10,458 nucleotides of DNA from an uncultured Gammaproteobacteria bacterium (GTDB taxonomy: Bacteria; Pseudomonadota; Gammaproteobacteria; Coxiellales; Coxiellaceae): the NCBI GenBank assembly GCA_903870185.1, contig CAIQCE010000034.1, forward strand, positions 1 to 10,458, in the 5' to 3' direction. The translations under genes and the position numbers were made by a program. Shown piece after piece: positions 1 through 5,817 of this stretch (its first letter is position 1; the number at the start of each line of letters is the position of its first letter). Under the pieces are notes generated by a model. The model saw nothing but the letters and a program-made list of their open reading frames with translations. It did not search any database and was not told the origin of the DNA.

Positions 1-1
1 A

Positions 2-322
2 CTACAAGATGCAATGGGGGAGAAGCTATTTATCTTGATGTTGGAGTTTTTAAAAGAAGATAATCCCAAGTCTAAGCCATTTATTGATACGCTTAATAGA
101 CTTGAACAGATTGGATTATTAGAAGATAAAAATACTTGGTTAGAACTTAGAAAAATCAAAAATAATATTGCCCATCAGTATGAAGATGATCCTAAGCAAG
201 CATCAGAAGCGCTAAATACCATTTACGCAGTAAAACCGATTTTAGAAAGTATTTTTCAACTTATAAAGATTCGATATATTGAGATGCGAGATAGTGCGTC
301 GTCAGGAAAGCTTAAGGTATGA
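2..322 (+). CDS. HEPN/HepT-like protein, 5' end outside window
   Basis: The open frame runs to the left edge, so the gene very probably starts upstream; the residues before the first Met (LQDA, then MGEKLF) resemble the internal 'QD..G.KLF' segment of HepT-like proteins. The 106 visible residues are helical and charged. The segment KIKNNIAHQYEDDP resembles the HEPN nuclease motif region (R-N-x-x-x-H-x-Y in HepT), but the usual Arg is Lys here, while His and Tyr remain. HEPN proteins of this kind are often the toxin partner of a MNT nucleotidyltransferase antitoxin. No partner is visible downstream, so it would have to lie upstream. It ends at TGA 320-322, followed by C6 and a T-rich run. HEPN assignment is fairly sure; toxin activity is not. 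Confidence 0.65.
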   Translation, partial: LQDAMGEKLFILMLEFLKEDNPKSKPFIDTLNRLEQIGLLEDKNTWLELRKIKNNIAHQYEDDPKQASEALNTIYAVKPILESIFQLIKIRYIEMRDSASSGKLKV

Positions 323-371
323 GCCCCCCTTTGTTTTTTTTAAGTATAGGAAATTTGGATAAATATAGCTA

Positions 372-485
372 ATGAGTAAAAGCGTTTCGCAACAACGAAC
401 ATATAATTATTTTAAGCAGATAAAAGGATCTTTTTTCTTTAAAGGGTTAGCGGTTTTGGCTTCATTTGTTGCCATACCAAGCTAA
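372..485 (+). pseudogene. 5' remnant of an oligosaccharide flippase (Wzx/MATE-like) gene
   Basis: ATG at 372 opens a 37-codon frame. Residues 16-36 (QIKGSFFFKGLAVLASFVAIP) match the opening of the first membrane helix of polysaccharide flippases ('kGs.ffKalavlasf..iPl'). Flippase similarity ends after Pro36 at about base 479, and the frame stops at TAA 483-485. The remaining roughly 400 residues are absent. From base 481, in another frame, the sequence becomes the end of a gmd gene, so this is a deletion junction rather than a point mutation. The remnant opens differently from the intact translocase at 4267, suggesting that an earlier flippase was lost and another type used. Confidence 0.7.
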
Positions 486-621
486 GCAAAAGTTGAGCTG
501 GGTACCAGAGATTACGGCTCAAGAAATGTGCGCTGAAATGGTGGCGAGTGATTTAGCGCAAGCGAAGCAGCACGCGTTGCTAAAACAGCATGGCTATGTA
601 GTAGCTGTAAGCGTTGAATAA
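481..621 (+). pseudogene. gmd: 3' remnant of GDP-mannose 4,6-dehydratase gene
   Basis: Read from 481, the frame gives AKQKLSWVPEITAQEMCAEM, followed by residues that include DLAQAKQHALLKQHGY and end in VSVE before TAA 619-621. This is the typical C-terminus of GDP-mannose 4,6-dehydratase ('AK.KLGW.PE....EM...MV..DL..AK.H.LLK.HG'). Only 46 codons remain; the Rossmann fold and catalytic residues are missing, and there is no start codon or ribosome site of its own. It is joined directly to the flippase remnant in a different frame. Intact Gmd makes GDP-4-keto-6-deoxymannose, the precursor of GDP-L-fucose and GDP-rhamnose. Confidence 0.8.
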
Positions 622-697
622 AAATAAAATGGCACAAGTTATTTTAATTTCATTCTTAAATATCTTTTACGTTAATATACTTTGAAAAAAATTGGAG

Positions 698-726
698 TTG
701 CCACTTTTTTTGTTCGCCAATATTAG
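698..726 (+). promoter_or_regulatory. possible sigma70-type promoter before the amino-sugar module
   Basis: TTGCCA (698-703) and TATTAG (721-726) are separated by exactly 17 bases. They match the -35 consensus at 5 of 6 and the -10 consensus at 4 of 6 positions. The site lies in the AT-rich gap between the gmd remnant and the acetyltransferase at 807, where a promoter for the module would be expected. In AT-rich DNA such matches also arise by chance. Confidence 0.3.
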
Positions 727-806
727 TAAATTTGCCAATTTTAATTTTCTTGAAATGTTAAATAACTTTTGAAGGATTATCAGACCCCCCTGCGTCAGCT
801 AACTAA

Positions 807-1346
807 ATGACAATAAAAATACATTCATTTGCCGATGTGCAAAGTAACAATATTGGTGAGGATACTCGCATTTGGCAATTTTGTGTTGTACTACCGATGG
901 CTGTTATTGGTGCTAACTGCAATATTTGTGCACAGGTTCTAATAGAAAACGATGTGATTATTGGCGACAATGTAACTGTTAAAAGTGGCGTGCAACTTTG
1001 GGATGGTTTGCGTATTGAAGATGACGTTTTTATTGGCCCTAACGTTACCTTTACTAACGATAAATTTCCGCGCTCCAAACATTATCCAGATAACTTTCCA
1101 CAAACTATAGTGCGTAAAGGCGCGTCTATCGGGGGGGGGGCAGTTATTTTGCCCAATATAAGCATAGGCGTAGCGGCAATGATTGGCGCAGGCGCAGTAG
1201 TTACCCGTTCTGTTCCGGATCGGGCGGTAGTGATAGGCAATCCAGCGCGAATTGTTGGTTATCTGGGCTTGAACGATGAGTTCGAAGCCCTTACCAAAAA
1301 TTTGCAAAGTTCAGAAACTACAGGGACGAACCCTGATATTTCCTGA
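807..1346 (+). CDS. FdtC/QdtC-like dTDP-3-amino-sugar N-acetyltransferase (left-handed beta-helix)
   Basis: The 179-residue protein has hexapeptide repeats from about residue 14 to 150 (IGANCNI, IGDNVTV, IGPNVTF, IGAGAVV) and ends its core with the NPARIVG motif. It closely resembles the WxcM N-terminal/FdtC/QdtC family, which acetylates the 3-amino group of dTDP-Fuc3N or dTDP-Qui3N with acetyl-CoA in the cytoplasm. The ketoisomerase and aminotransferase genes downstream support this role. An in-frame TAA at 804-806 and the match of the N-terminus to the family fix the start at 807, although no Shine-Dalgarno sequence lies close by. Residues 109-112 (GGGA) come from ten consecutive G, where relatives usually have a less G-rich 'GAN'-like sequence. 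The last 23 residues overlap the next gene and look non-homologous, suggesting an altered C-terminus. Confidence 0.85.
   Translation: MTIKIHSFADVQSNNIGEDTRIWQFCVVLPMAVIGANCNICAQVLIENDVIIGDNVTVKSGVQLWDGLRIEDDVFIGPNVTFTNDKFPRSKHYPDNFPQTIVRKGASIGGGAVILPNISIGVAAMIGAGAVVTRSVPDRAVVIGNPARIVGYLGLNDEFEALTKNLQSSETTGTNPDIS
1131..1140 (+). repeat. G10 homopolymer inside the acetyltransferase gene
   Basis: Ten consecutive G follow codon 108 of the acetyltransferase gene. Ten G keep the frame open. With nine, translation would stop at a TAA six codons after the run. With eleven, it would run about 46 codons in another frame and stop at the TGA that overlaps the ATG of the next gene. Long coding poly-G runs are known slippage sites in phase-variable surface genes of other bacteria. 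A sequencing length error is also possible. Confidence 0.9.
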
Positions 1347-1845
1347 TGCTAAGCAAAAGGATGCAGTCTTTATATTGAGTTTGCGTACGGATAGCGAAAA
1401 ATCTCGCTACCTAAGTACAACGGTTGCTGATCTTGAGAAACAAAAAGCCTGGCTTAAGCACTATGCCAAGCAAACGGATCAAGCCTATTTCATCATTGAA
1501 AGTTTACAAGGCGAACCTTTAGGCACGGTGCGTCTATACGATGCACAAGAACACAGTTTTTGCTGGGGCAGTTGGATACTAAAAGCTGGCGCACCACAAA
1601 CAGCGGCTATTGAATCGGCATTGATGGTTTATGCCTACGCCATTGATTATTTAAAGTTTCAGACCGCCCATTTTGATGTGCGTAAAGGTAATGAAAGTGT
1701 ATGGCGGTTTCATGAGCGTTTTGGTGCGCTAAGAGTAGCCAGCAATAAAGATGATTATCTTTATACGATTAATGGCATGGCTATTAAACAAGCGCGCAAA
1801 AAATTTGCTAAATTCCTACCTGAAAATAGCTTTGTTTTAAATTGA
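1276..1845 (+). CDS. GNAT family acetyltransferase (RimJ/RimL-like), possible sugar N-acyltransferase
   Basis: This 189-residue protein has GNAT features: an N-terminal 'LQGRTLIF...KQKDAVFILSLRTD' segment (residues 15-39), GEPLGTVRLYD (79-89), the central strand CWGSWIL (96-102), and the C-terminal RKGNESVWRFHERFGALR segment (136-153) typical of Acetyltransf_3-type enzymes. These transfer an acyl group from acyl-CoA to an amine; here an amino sugar is the likely acceptor, judged only from context. ATG 1276 is the only ATG before the conserved region, but it overlaps the upstream gene by 71 bases and lacks a clear ribosome site. The first 14 residues do not look conserved, so the true start may be a rarer codon. 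The 15-base gap to the ketoisomerase gene suggests one operon. Confidence 0.75.
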   Translation: MSSKPLPKICKVQKLQGRTLIFPDAKQKDAVFILSLRTDSEKSRYLSTTVADLEKQKAWLKHYAKQTDQAYFIIESLQGEPLGTVRLYDAQEHSFCWGSWILKAGAPQTAAIESALMVYAYAIDYLKFQTAHFDVRKGNESVWRFHERFGALRVASNKDDYLYTINGMAIKQARKKFAKFLPENSFVLN

Positions 1846-1860
1846 ATTGGGAATACTTAA

Positions 1861-2274
1861 ATGAATATTGACCTATGCAAAATGATAGATTTACCAAAAA
1901 TACAAGATCCTCGCGGTAACTTGACTTTTGTTGAATCTGGCAATCAAATTCCTTTTGATATTCAGCGTGTTTATTATCTCTATGATGTCCCCGGCGGTTC
2001 TGAGCGTGGTGGCCATGCCCATAAAGAACTACATCAACTAATCATTGCCATGTCAGGTAGTTTTGATGTGGTACTAGACGATGGAAAAGAAAAAAAACGT
2101 GTACATCTTAGTCGCTCTTACAATGGCTTATATGTCTGCCCGATGATCTGGCGTGAATTGGATAACTTTTCATCTGGTTCCGTTTGTATGGTATTGGCAT
2201 CCAATAAATATGACGAAGCTGATTACTACCGTGATTATGCAGAATTTATGCGAGCACGATGGAATAACGCTTAA
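1861..2274 (+). CDS. dTDP-4-keto-6-deoxyglucose 3,4-ketoisomerase (FdtA/QdtA-like cupin)
   Basis: At 137 residues this is full length for the WxcM C-terminal-like cupin family. Seen in the sequence: the IQDPRGNLTFVE segment (residues 14-25), the VYYLYDVP strand (37-44) and GGHAHKELHQ (50-59) with two histidines (52 and 54) at the position of the catalytic pair in FdtA. The enzyme moves the keto group of dTDP-4-keto-6-deoxyglucose from C4 to C3, giving the substrate for a 3-aminotransferase. FdtA and QdtA differ in the C4 configuration of the product (Fuc3N against Qui3N), and I cannot decide between them by eye. The gene lies between acetyltransferase genes and the aminotransferase frame, as in known Fuc3NAc/Qui3NAc clusters, but here two antitoxin/toxin segments separate it from the aminotransferase. 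Confidence 0.88.
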   Translation: MNIDLCKMIDLPKIQDPRGNLTFVESGNQIPFDIQRVYYLYDVPGGSERGGHAHKELHQLIIAMSGSFDVVLDDGKEKKRVHLSRSYNGLYVCPMIWRELDNFSSGSVCMVLASNKYDEADYYRDYAEFMRARWNNA

Positions 2275-2315
2275 TTAAAATAGACTTAGACAATTATTTG
2301 AAATTAACATAGTAC

Positions 2316-2321
2316 AGAGGG
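2316..2321 (+). promoter_or_regulatory. ribosome binding site of the antitoxin-like gene
   Basis: AGAGGG lies eight bases before ATG 2330. It is one of the better Shine-Dalgarno matches in the window, whereas the acetyltransferase genes upstream have none that is clear. It supports efficient translation of the antitoxin-like protein and the ATG start. Confidence 0.6.
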
Positions 2322-2329
2322 TATAAATA

Positions 2330-2611
2330 ATGTACGCAATTGAATTTGAAGCAGATGTTCATAATGGTATGATCAAAATACCCAATGAATATAAAAACCT
2401 TAACTCCAAACATCTCAAAATAATTGCCCTGCTCGATGATTCAGAGACCATTAAGCCCATAGAAGAAAATCAACAAGTTACTGATGAATATATCAATGAA
2501 CATTGGCGTGAACTAATCATGACAGGCTTAAGCAATTATGATGAAGCTTATTATAAAAGTGATCAATACAAGGAAGACCGTGGCAGCTATTTAAGCGAGA
2601 AATATAAATGA
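2330..2611 (+). CDS. antitoxin-like small protein, partner of the PIN domain
   Basis: The 93-residue protein begins with MYAIEFEADVHNGMIKIPNEY and continues to KIIALLDD at residues 30-37. This beta-rich start, with an 'NG.I.IP..y' core, resembles AbrB-like or related antitoxins that precede PIN toxin genes in gammaproteobacteria and cyanobacteria. The C-terminal half (about 45-93) is acidic and helical with several Tyr, as expected for a toxin-binding tail. The stop codon overlaps the ATG of the next frame (ATGA, 2608-2611), the usual translational coupling of a type II toxin-antitoxin pair. The role is therefore to bind and neutralise the PIN domain and perhaps to repress the operon; both are inferred. 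It has no evident role in sugar synthesis and interrupts the amino-sugar module. Confidence 0.65.
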   Translation: MYAIEFEADVHNGMIKIPNEYKNLNSKHLKIIALLDDSETIKPIEENQQVTDEYINEHWRELIMTGLSNYDEAYYKSDQYKEDRGSYLSEKYK

Positions 2612-3036
2612 TCAATGTTTTGCTAGACAACAATATTATCATCGATAATTTGCTCGGCCCAAGATCTAACCTTTTTCCCGTATCAAAAAAAGTCTATAAG
2701 GTTTTATTTGATAACGAAATATATCAGGGGTATATCAGTTCCTCGTCTTTAGATAATATCGAATATGTTTTATTTAGTGAACTCAAAAAAACAATAAATC
2801 TATCGAATAAACAAACTAATTCGGTTGTTCACGCGGCCATTAAAGATTTATTAACGAAAGTTAAGTTGGCTAAAACACCGTCCTATATAGACATAGATTA
2901 TGATGATATAGAAGACTCACAAATCATTGCCTCAGCAAAAGCAATAGATGCCAAGGTGATTACGCGTGATGCGGGTATGATTGAAAAATATCCAGAGATT
3001 GCAATGCATGCTGATGAGTTTTTAAAACAACATGAC
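2608..3036 (+). other. PIN nuclease domain within the fusion
   Basis: Codons 1-143 of the fusion form a whole PIN domain, not a fragment: the first-strand Asp, helix Glu, 'D..S' Asp and 'TRD' Asp all remain, with normal spacing. PIN toxins of the VapC type are Mg2+-dependent ribonucleases cutting tRNA or rRNA. The domain directly follows an antitoxin-like gene with ATGA overlap, the standard VapBC-type order. Confidence 0.8.
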
Positions 3037-4146
3037 AAATTATCAACAAACATCCCCTTTTTAGATCTTAAAGCAACCCAACAAGAACTCAGTACCGAAT
3101 TGGAGCAAAGCTTTGATCGGGTACTTAATTCCGGCTGGTACATACTTGGCCCTGAAGTCGAAGCTTTTGAAGCTGAATACGCAGAATATTGCGAGGCAAA
3201 ACATTGCGTAGGCGTCGCCAACGGTTTAGATGCCTTACATTTGGCATTATTAGCCTTAGATGTACAACCTGGCGATGAAGTCATTGTTCCTTCCAATACC
3301 TATATTGCTACTTGGTTAGCTGTCAGCCAGTGTGGTGCAATACCGGTTCCGGTTGAACCTGATCCTCAGACTTACAATATTGACCCCGCTAAAATTGAAA
3401 CGGTTATAACAGCGCGCACTAAAGTCATTTTGCCAGTACATCTTTACGGCCAACCAGTGGACATGGATCCTATTTTAGCTATTGCCAAAAAACATGGGTT
3501 ACGGGTATTGGAAGATGGCGCACAAGCACATGGTGCTCGTTATAAAGGTAAGCGACTAGGTGCTCATGGTGATGTGGTGGCTTGGAGTTTTTACCCAGGA
3601 AAAAATCTCGGTGCTTATGGTGATGGTGGTGCTATTACTACCAATGATCCAGAGATTGCAGACCGTATCAATGTGTTGCGTAATTACGGTTCTCGAGTTA
3701 AGTATGTTAATGAGGTTCGTGGTTTTAACAGTCGCCTAGATCCTCTTCAGGCTGCGGCCTTGCGAGTTAAACTTAAGGTGTTGGATGAATGGAATATCCG
3801 CAGAACTAATATTGCTGCCTGCTACAGCAACGAATTAATAAATACAGGACTATTTTTACCCTTTGTACCCGAATGGGCTGAACCCGCTTGGCATCTTTAT
3901 GTCATACAACATCCGCAACGCGATGCATTACAAAAACAACTCAGCGTAGCGGGGATTGGCTCATTAATTCATTATCCTATTCCACCTCACCTACAAACCG
4001 CTTACAAGGAATTGGGGTTTGGACAAGGTTATTTCCCTATCGCAGAACAAATTCATAATAACGTATTGAGTTTGCCTATTGGTCCGCATCTTGAACCAAA
4101 ATCAGTAAATTCTGTAATTAAAACCCTTGAAGTATTTGAAAATTAA
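2608..4146 (+). CDS. fusion: PIN-domain toxin + PLP-dependent dTDP-sugar 3-aminotransferase (FdtB/QdtB-like)
   Basis: The 512-residue frame contains two complete domains. Residues 1-143 are a PIN nuclease domain with all four acidic positions: D7 (VLLDNNIIID), E52 (LDNIEYVL), D103 (DIEDSQIIASA) and D121 (VITRD), ending in a typical HADEFLKQ tail. Residues 149-512 are a DegT/DnrJ/EryC1/StrS aminotransferase starting with the family's usual IPFLDLKA. It shows NGLDALHLAL (205-214), the PLP-contacting Asp in LEDGAQAHGA (D303) and the Schiff-base lysine in SFYPGKNLGAYGDGG (K332). It would aminate the 3-keto sugar made by the ketoisomerase, using glutamate. A stand-alone aminotransferase would be about 365 residues, so nothing but its initiator Met is missing. 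The only in-frame ATG near the joint is codon 133 (3004), preceded by AGAGA, which could give a separate 380-residue enzyme. Domain assignments are sure; whether one fused protein is made is open. Confidence 0.88.
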   Translation: MINVLLDNNIIIDNLLGPRSNLFPVSKKVYKVLFDNEIYQGYISSSSLDNIEYVLFSELKKTINLSNKQTNSVVHAAIKDLLTKVKLAKTPSYIDIDYDDIEDSQIIASAKAIDAKVITRDAGMIEKYPEIAMHADEFLKQHDKLSTNIPFLDLKATQQELSTELEQSFDRVLNSGWYILGPEVEAFEAEYAEYCEAKHCVGVANGLDALHLALLALDVQPGDEVIVPSNTYIATWLAVSQCGAIPVPVEPDPQTYNIDPAKIETVITARTKVILPVHLYGQPVDMDPILAIAKKHGLRVLEDGAQAHGARYKGKRLGAHGDVVAWSFYPGKNLGAYGDGGAITTNDPEIADRINVLRNYGSRVKYVNEVRGFNSRLDPLQAAALRVKLKVLDEWNIRRTNIAACYSNELINTGLFLPFVPEWAEPAWHLYVIQHPQRDALQKQLSVAGIGSLIHYPIPPHLQTAYKELGFGQGYFPIAEQIHNNVLSLPIGPHLEPKSVNSVIKTLEVFEN

Positions 4147-4147
4147 G

Positions 4148-4270
4148 ATGCATATCATTAATCGGTTAGCCAGAGCATTTAAGTTAAAAAAAATAACTTA
4201 TGCTGTAGAGCTGTGCTTAAATTCCGCAGCAGGTCAATGGCTCTTGTATGCTCAAATTTCTTCATCATGA
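4148..4270 (+). CDS. possible small ORF (40 aa) between aminotransferase and translocase
   Basis: One base after the aminotransferase stop, ATG 4148 opens a 40-codon frame (MHIINRLARAFKLKKITYAV at the start) that ends at TGA 4268-4270, overlapping the best ATG of the translocase as ATGA. The tight spacing at both ends is what translated, coupled genes show. The sequence has a basic amphipathic start and a more hydrophobic second half. I do not recognise it. It may be a small protein, a coupling leader for the translocase, or the remnant of a deleted gene. No strong ribosome site precedes it. Confidence 0.3.
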   Translation: MHIINRLARAFKLKKITYAVELCLNSAAGQWLLYAQISSS

Positions 4271-5817
4271 CTCACTCGCGAAATTATCGAACAATCTTAA
4301 AAGCAACCTCACTAATTGGCGGTTCATCGTTCATCAACATACTGATTGGTATGTTGCGCACGAAGTTTGTAGCGTTATTACTTGGACCTGCCGGTATTGG
4401 TTTAATGGGAATGTTCGGTACAATCACTGGAACGATAGGGAGTATTTCCAGCATGGGTTTGACCACCAGTGGTGTACGGCAAATTGCAGAAAGTTACGGT
4501 GCAGATGACGAGGACAGAATTGCCCGAACAGTCAAAACTCTCAGGCGTACTGTTTTATTAACAGGTACATTGGGCATGCTGATAACTATCGGGGGTTGTG
4601 CTTGGTGGTCAAAGCTTACCTTTGGCACTACCGAACATGCTTTTGCAATTGCACTGCTAGGTTTTACCATTTTGTTAGAAGCCATTAGTATCGGGCAATC
4701 TTGTATTCTACAGGGAACCAGACGCATTACAGATATTGCAAAAATCAACGTCATTGGCTCCATAATAGGCACATTAATAAGTATTGCTTGTTTTTATTTG
4801 TGGGGCATGGCTGGCATTGTGCCAAGCTTATTGCTGTGTTCCACCGCACGAATGATAACTTCCTGGTCTTTTGCTCGGCGCGTTGCTATTAAAGAAATAC
4901 ATCTTCCCTGGCGGGAGAGTCGTATAGAAGTAGCTCAACTTTTGACTTTTGGACTTCCCATAATGTTATCCGGAATGGGAGGCGCATTAACAGCCTACAC
5001 TATTCGCCTGATTCTGAACCAACAATTTGGTATCGAAGGTCTCGGCAGCTATCTGGCGGCCTTTGGACTATCGGGGGCACTTGTCAATTTTGTGCTTAGC
5101 GCCATGGGTACCGATTACTATCCTCGTCTGATTGCGGTTGCGACTGACAAGAAAAAAATAGCCGTCGAAGTCAATACACAGACAGAAATAGGCCTCCTGC
5201 TTGCCGTACCAGGACTGGCCGCAACCCTGATTTTTTCACCCATCATTATTGATATTTTTTATACCAACAGATTTGAGGGTGCAGCGGATATTCTTCGCTG
5301 GCTGGTATTTGGGATTTTTGGACAGATCATTATATGGCCACTAGGCTTTGTAGTTCTTGCCATGGGGAGAAGTAAAGTAACCTTATGGGCAGAGGCGCTC
5401 AATGATATTGTTTATATCTCATTAATTTGGTTATGCATAAAACAGTGGGGATTAAGCGGAGCCGGAATTGCCTTTGCTTTGCTTTATGTCTTCGCAATCA
5501 CATCATTTTTGATCATTACCAAAACCATCGCAGATACTTCATGGACAGGTTCAAATGTAAAGCAGATCATTGGATCTGGTGTTATCCTCGCTATTATTGC
5601 CGCTAATTGTCATTTTCCACCGAATTTATATTTATCTCAATATTTAGTATTTGCCGATTATCATCTATCACCTGTTTGGCTGCAATGGGGCATTAACTTA
5701 ACGTTACTACTTTTGCTATCTTTTTATTGTCTATTTCGTCTTTTAAATAAAATAGGCATAACTAAAGACATTGTCCGCCAAAAAATCTATCTAAAGTTAA
5801 AAATAAAACAGCTATGA
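4267..5817 (+). CDS. O-antigen translocase / lipid-linked oligosaccharide flippase (Wzx family)
   Basis: From ATG 4267 the protein has 516 residues and, by eye, about 12 to 14 hydrophobic segments. Its start, with YRTILKATSLIGGSSFINIL and then TKFVALLLGPAGIGLMGMF, is characteristic of the WzxE-like O-antigen translocase group, followed by a conserved GVRQIAES loop and a TVKTLRRTV segment. The protein moves undecaprenyl-diphosphate-linked repeat units across the inner membrane. In-frame GTG 4213 and ATG 4237 give longer versions, but the extra residues are not flippase-like, and ATG 4267 starts where relatives do, with an ATGA overlap to the preceding small ORF. The 3' end overlaps the next gene by four bases (ATGA, 5814-5817). 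It differs in type from the flippase remnant at 372. Confidence 0.88.
   Translation: MTHSRNYRTILKATSLIGGSSFINILIGMLRTKFVALLLGPAGIGLMGMFGTITGTIGSISSMGLTTSGVRQIAESYGADDEDRIARTVKTLRRTVLLTGTLGMLITIGGCAWWSKLTFGTTEHAFAIALLGFTILLEAISIGQSCILQGTRRITDIAKINVIGSIIGTLISIACFYLWGMAGIVPSLLLCSTARMITSWSFARRVAIKEIHLPWRESRIEVAQLLTFGLPIMLSGMGGALTAYTIRLILNQQFGIEGLGSYLAAFGLSGALVNFVLSAMGTDYYPRLIAVATDKKKIAVEVNTQTEIGLLLAVPGLAATLIFSPIIIDIFYTNRFEGAADILRWLVFGIFGQIIIWPLGFVVLAMGRSKVTLWAEALNDIVYISLIWLCIKQWGLSGAGIAFALLYVFAITSFLIITKTIADTSWTGSNVKQIIGSGVILAIIAANCHFPPNLYLSQYLVFADYHLSPVWLQWGINLTLLLLLSFYCLFRLLNKIGITKDIVRQKIYLKLKIKQL

Noticed and set aside
324..329. C6 runs at 324-329 and 785-790 flanking the scar region, considered as recombination sites or slippage tracts
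   Set aside because: The shared sequence is only CCCCCCT, neither run lies in a gene, and no further flanking similarity is visible.
300..342. Possible intrinsic terminator after the HEPN-like gene (C6 followed by a T-rich run)
   Set aside because: Only a 4-base stem (AAGG/CCTT or GCTT/GAGC) can be drawn before the T run, too weak to call.
1223..1230. GGCGGTAG, identical to the core of the ops element of RfaH-regulated operons
   Set aside because: It lies within the coding region of the beta-helix acetyltransferase, not in a 5' leader, the bases after it (TGA) do not fit the rest of the ops consensus, and an 8-base match can occur by chance.
803..1307. Long open frames on the - strand opposite the beta-helix acetyltransferase
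   Set aside because: They have no recognisable domain and lie opposite a well-supported gene; they are shadows of its codon pattern.
2298..2327. TTGAAA and TATAAA before the antitoxin-like gene, resembling a promoter
   Set aside because: Spacing is 18, but the -10 box ends two bases before the ATG, so transcription would begin inside the gene; the second box overlaps the spacing region of the ribosome site.
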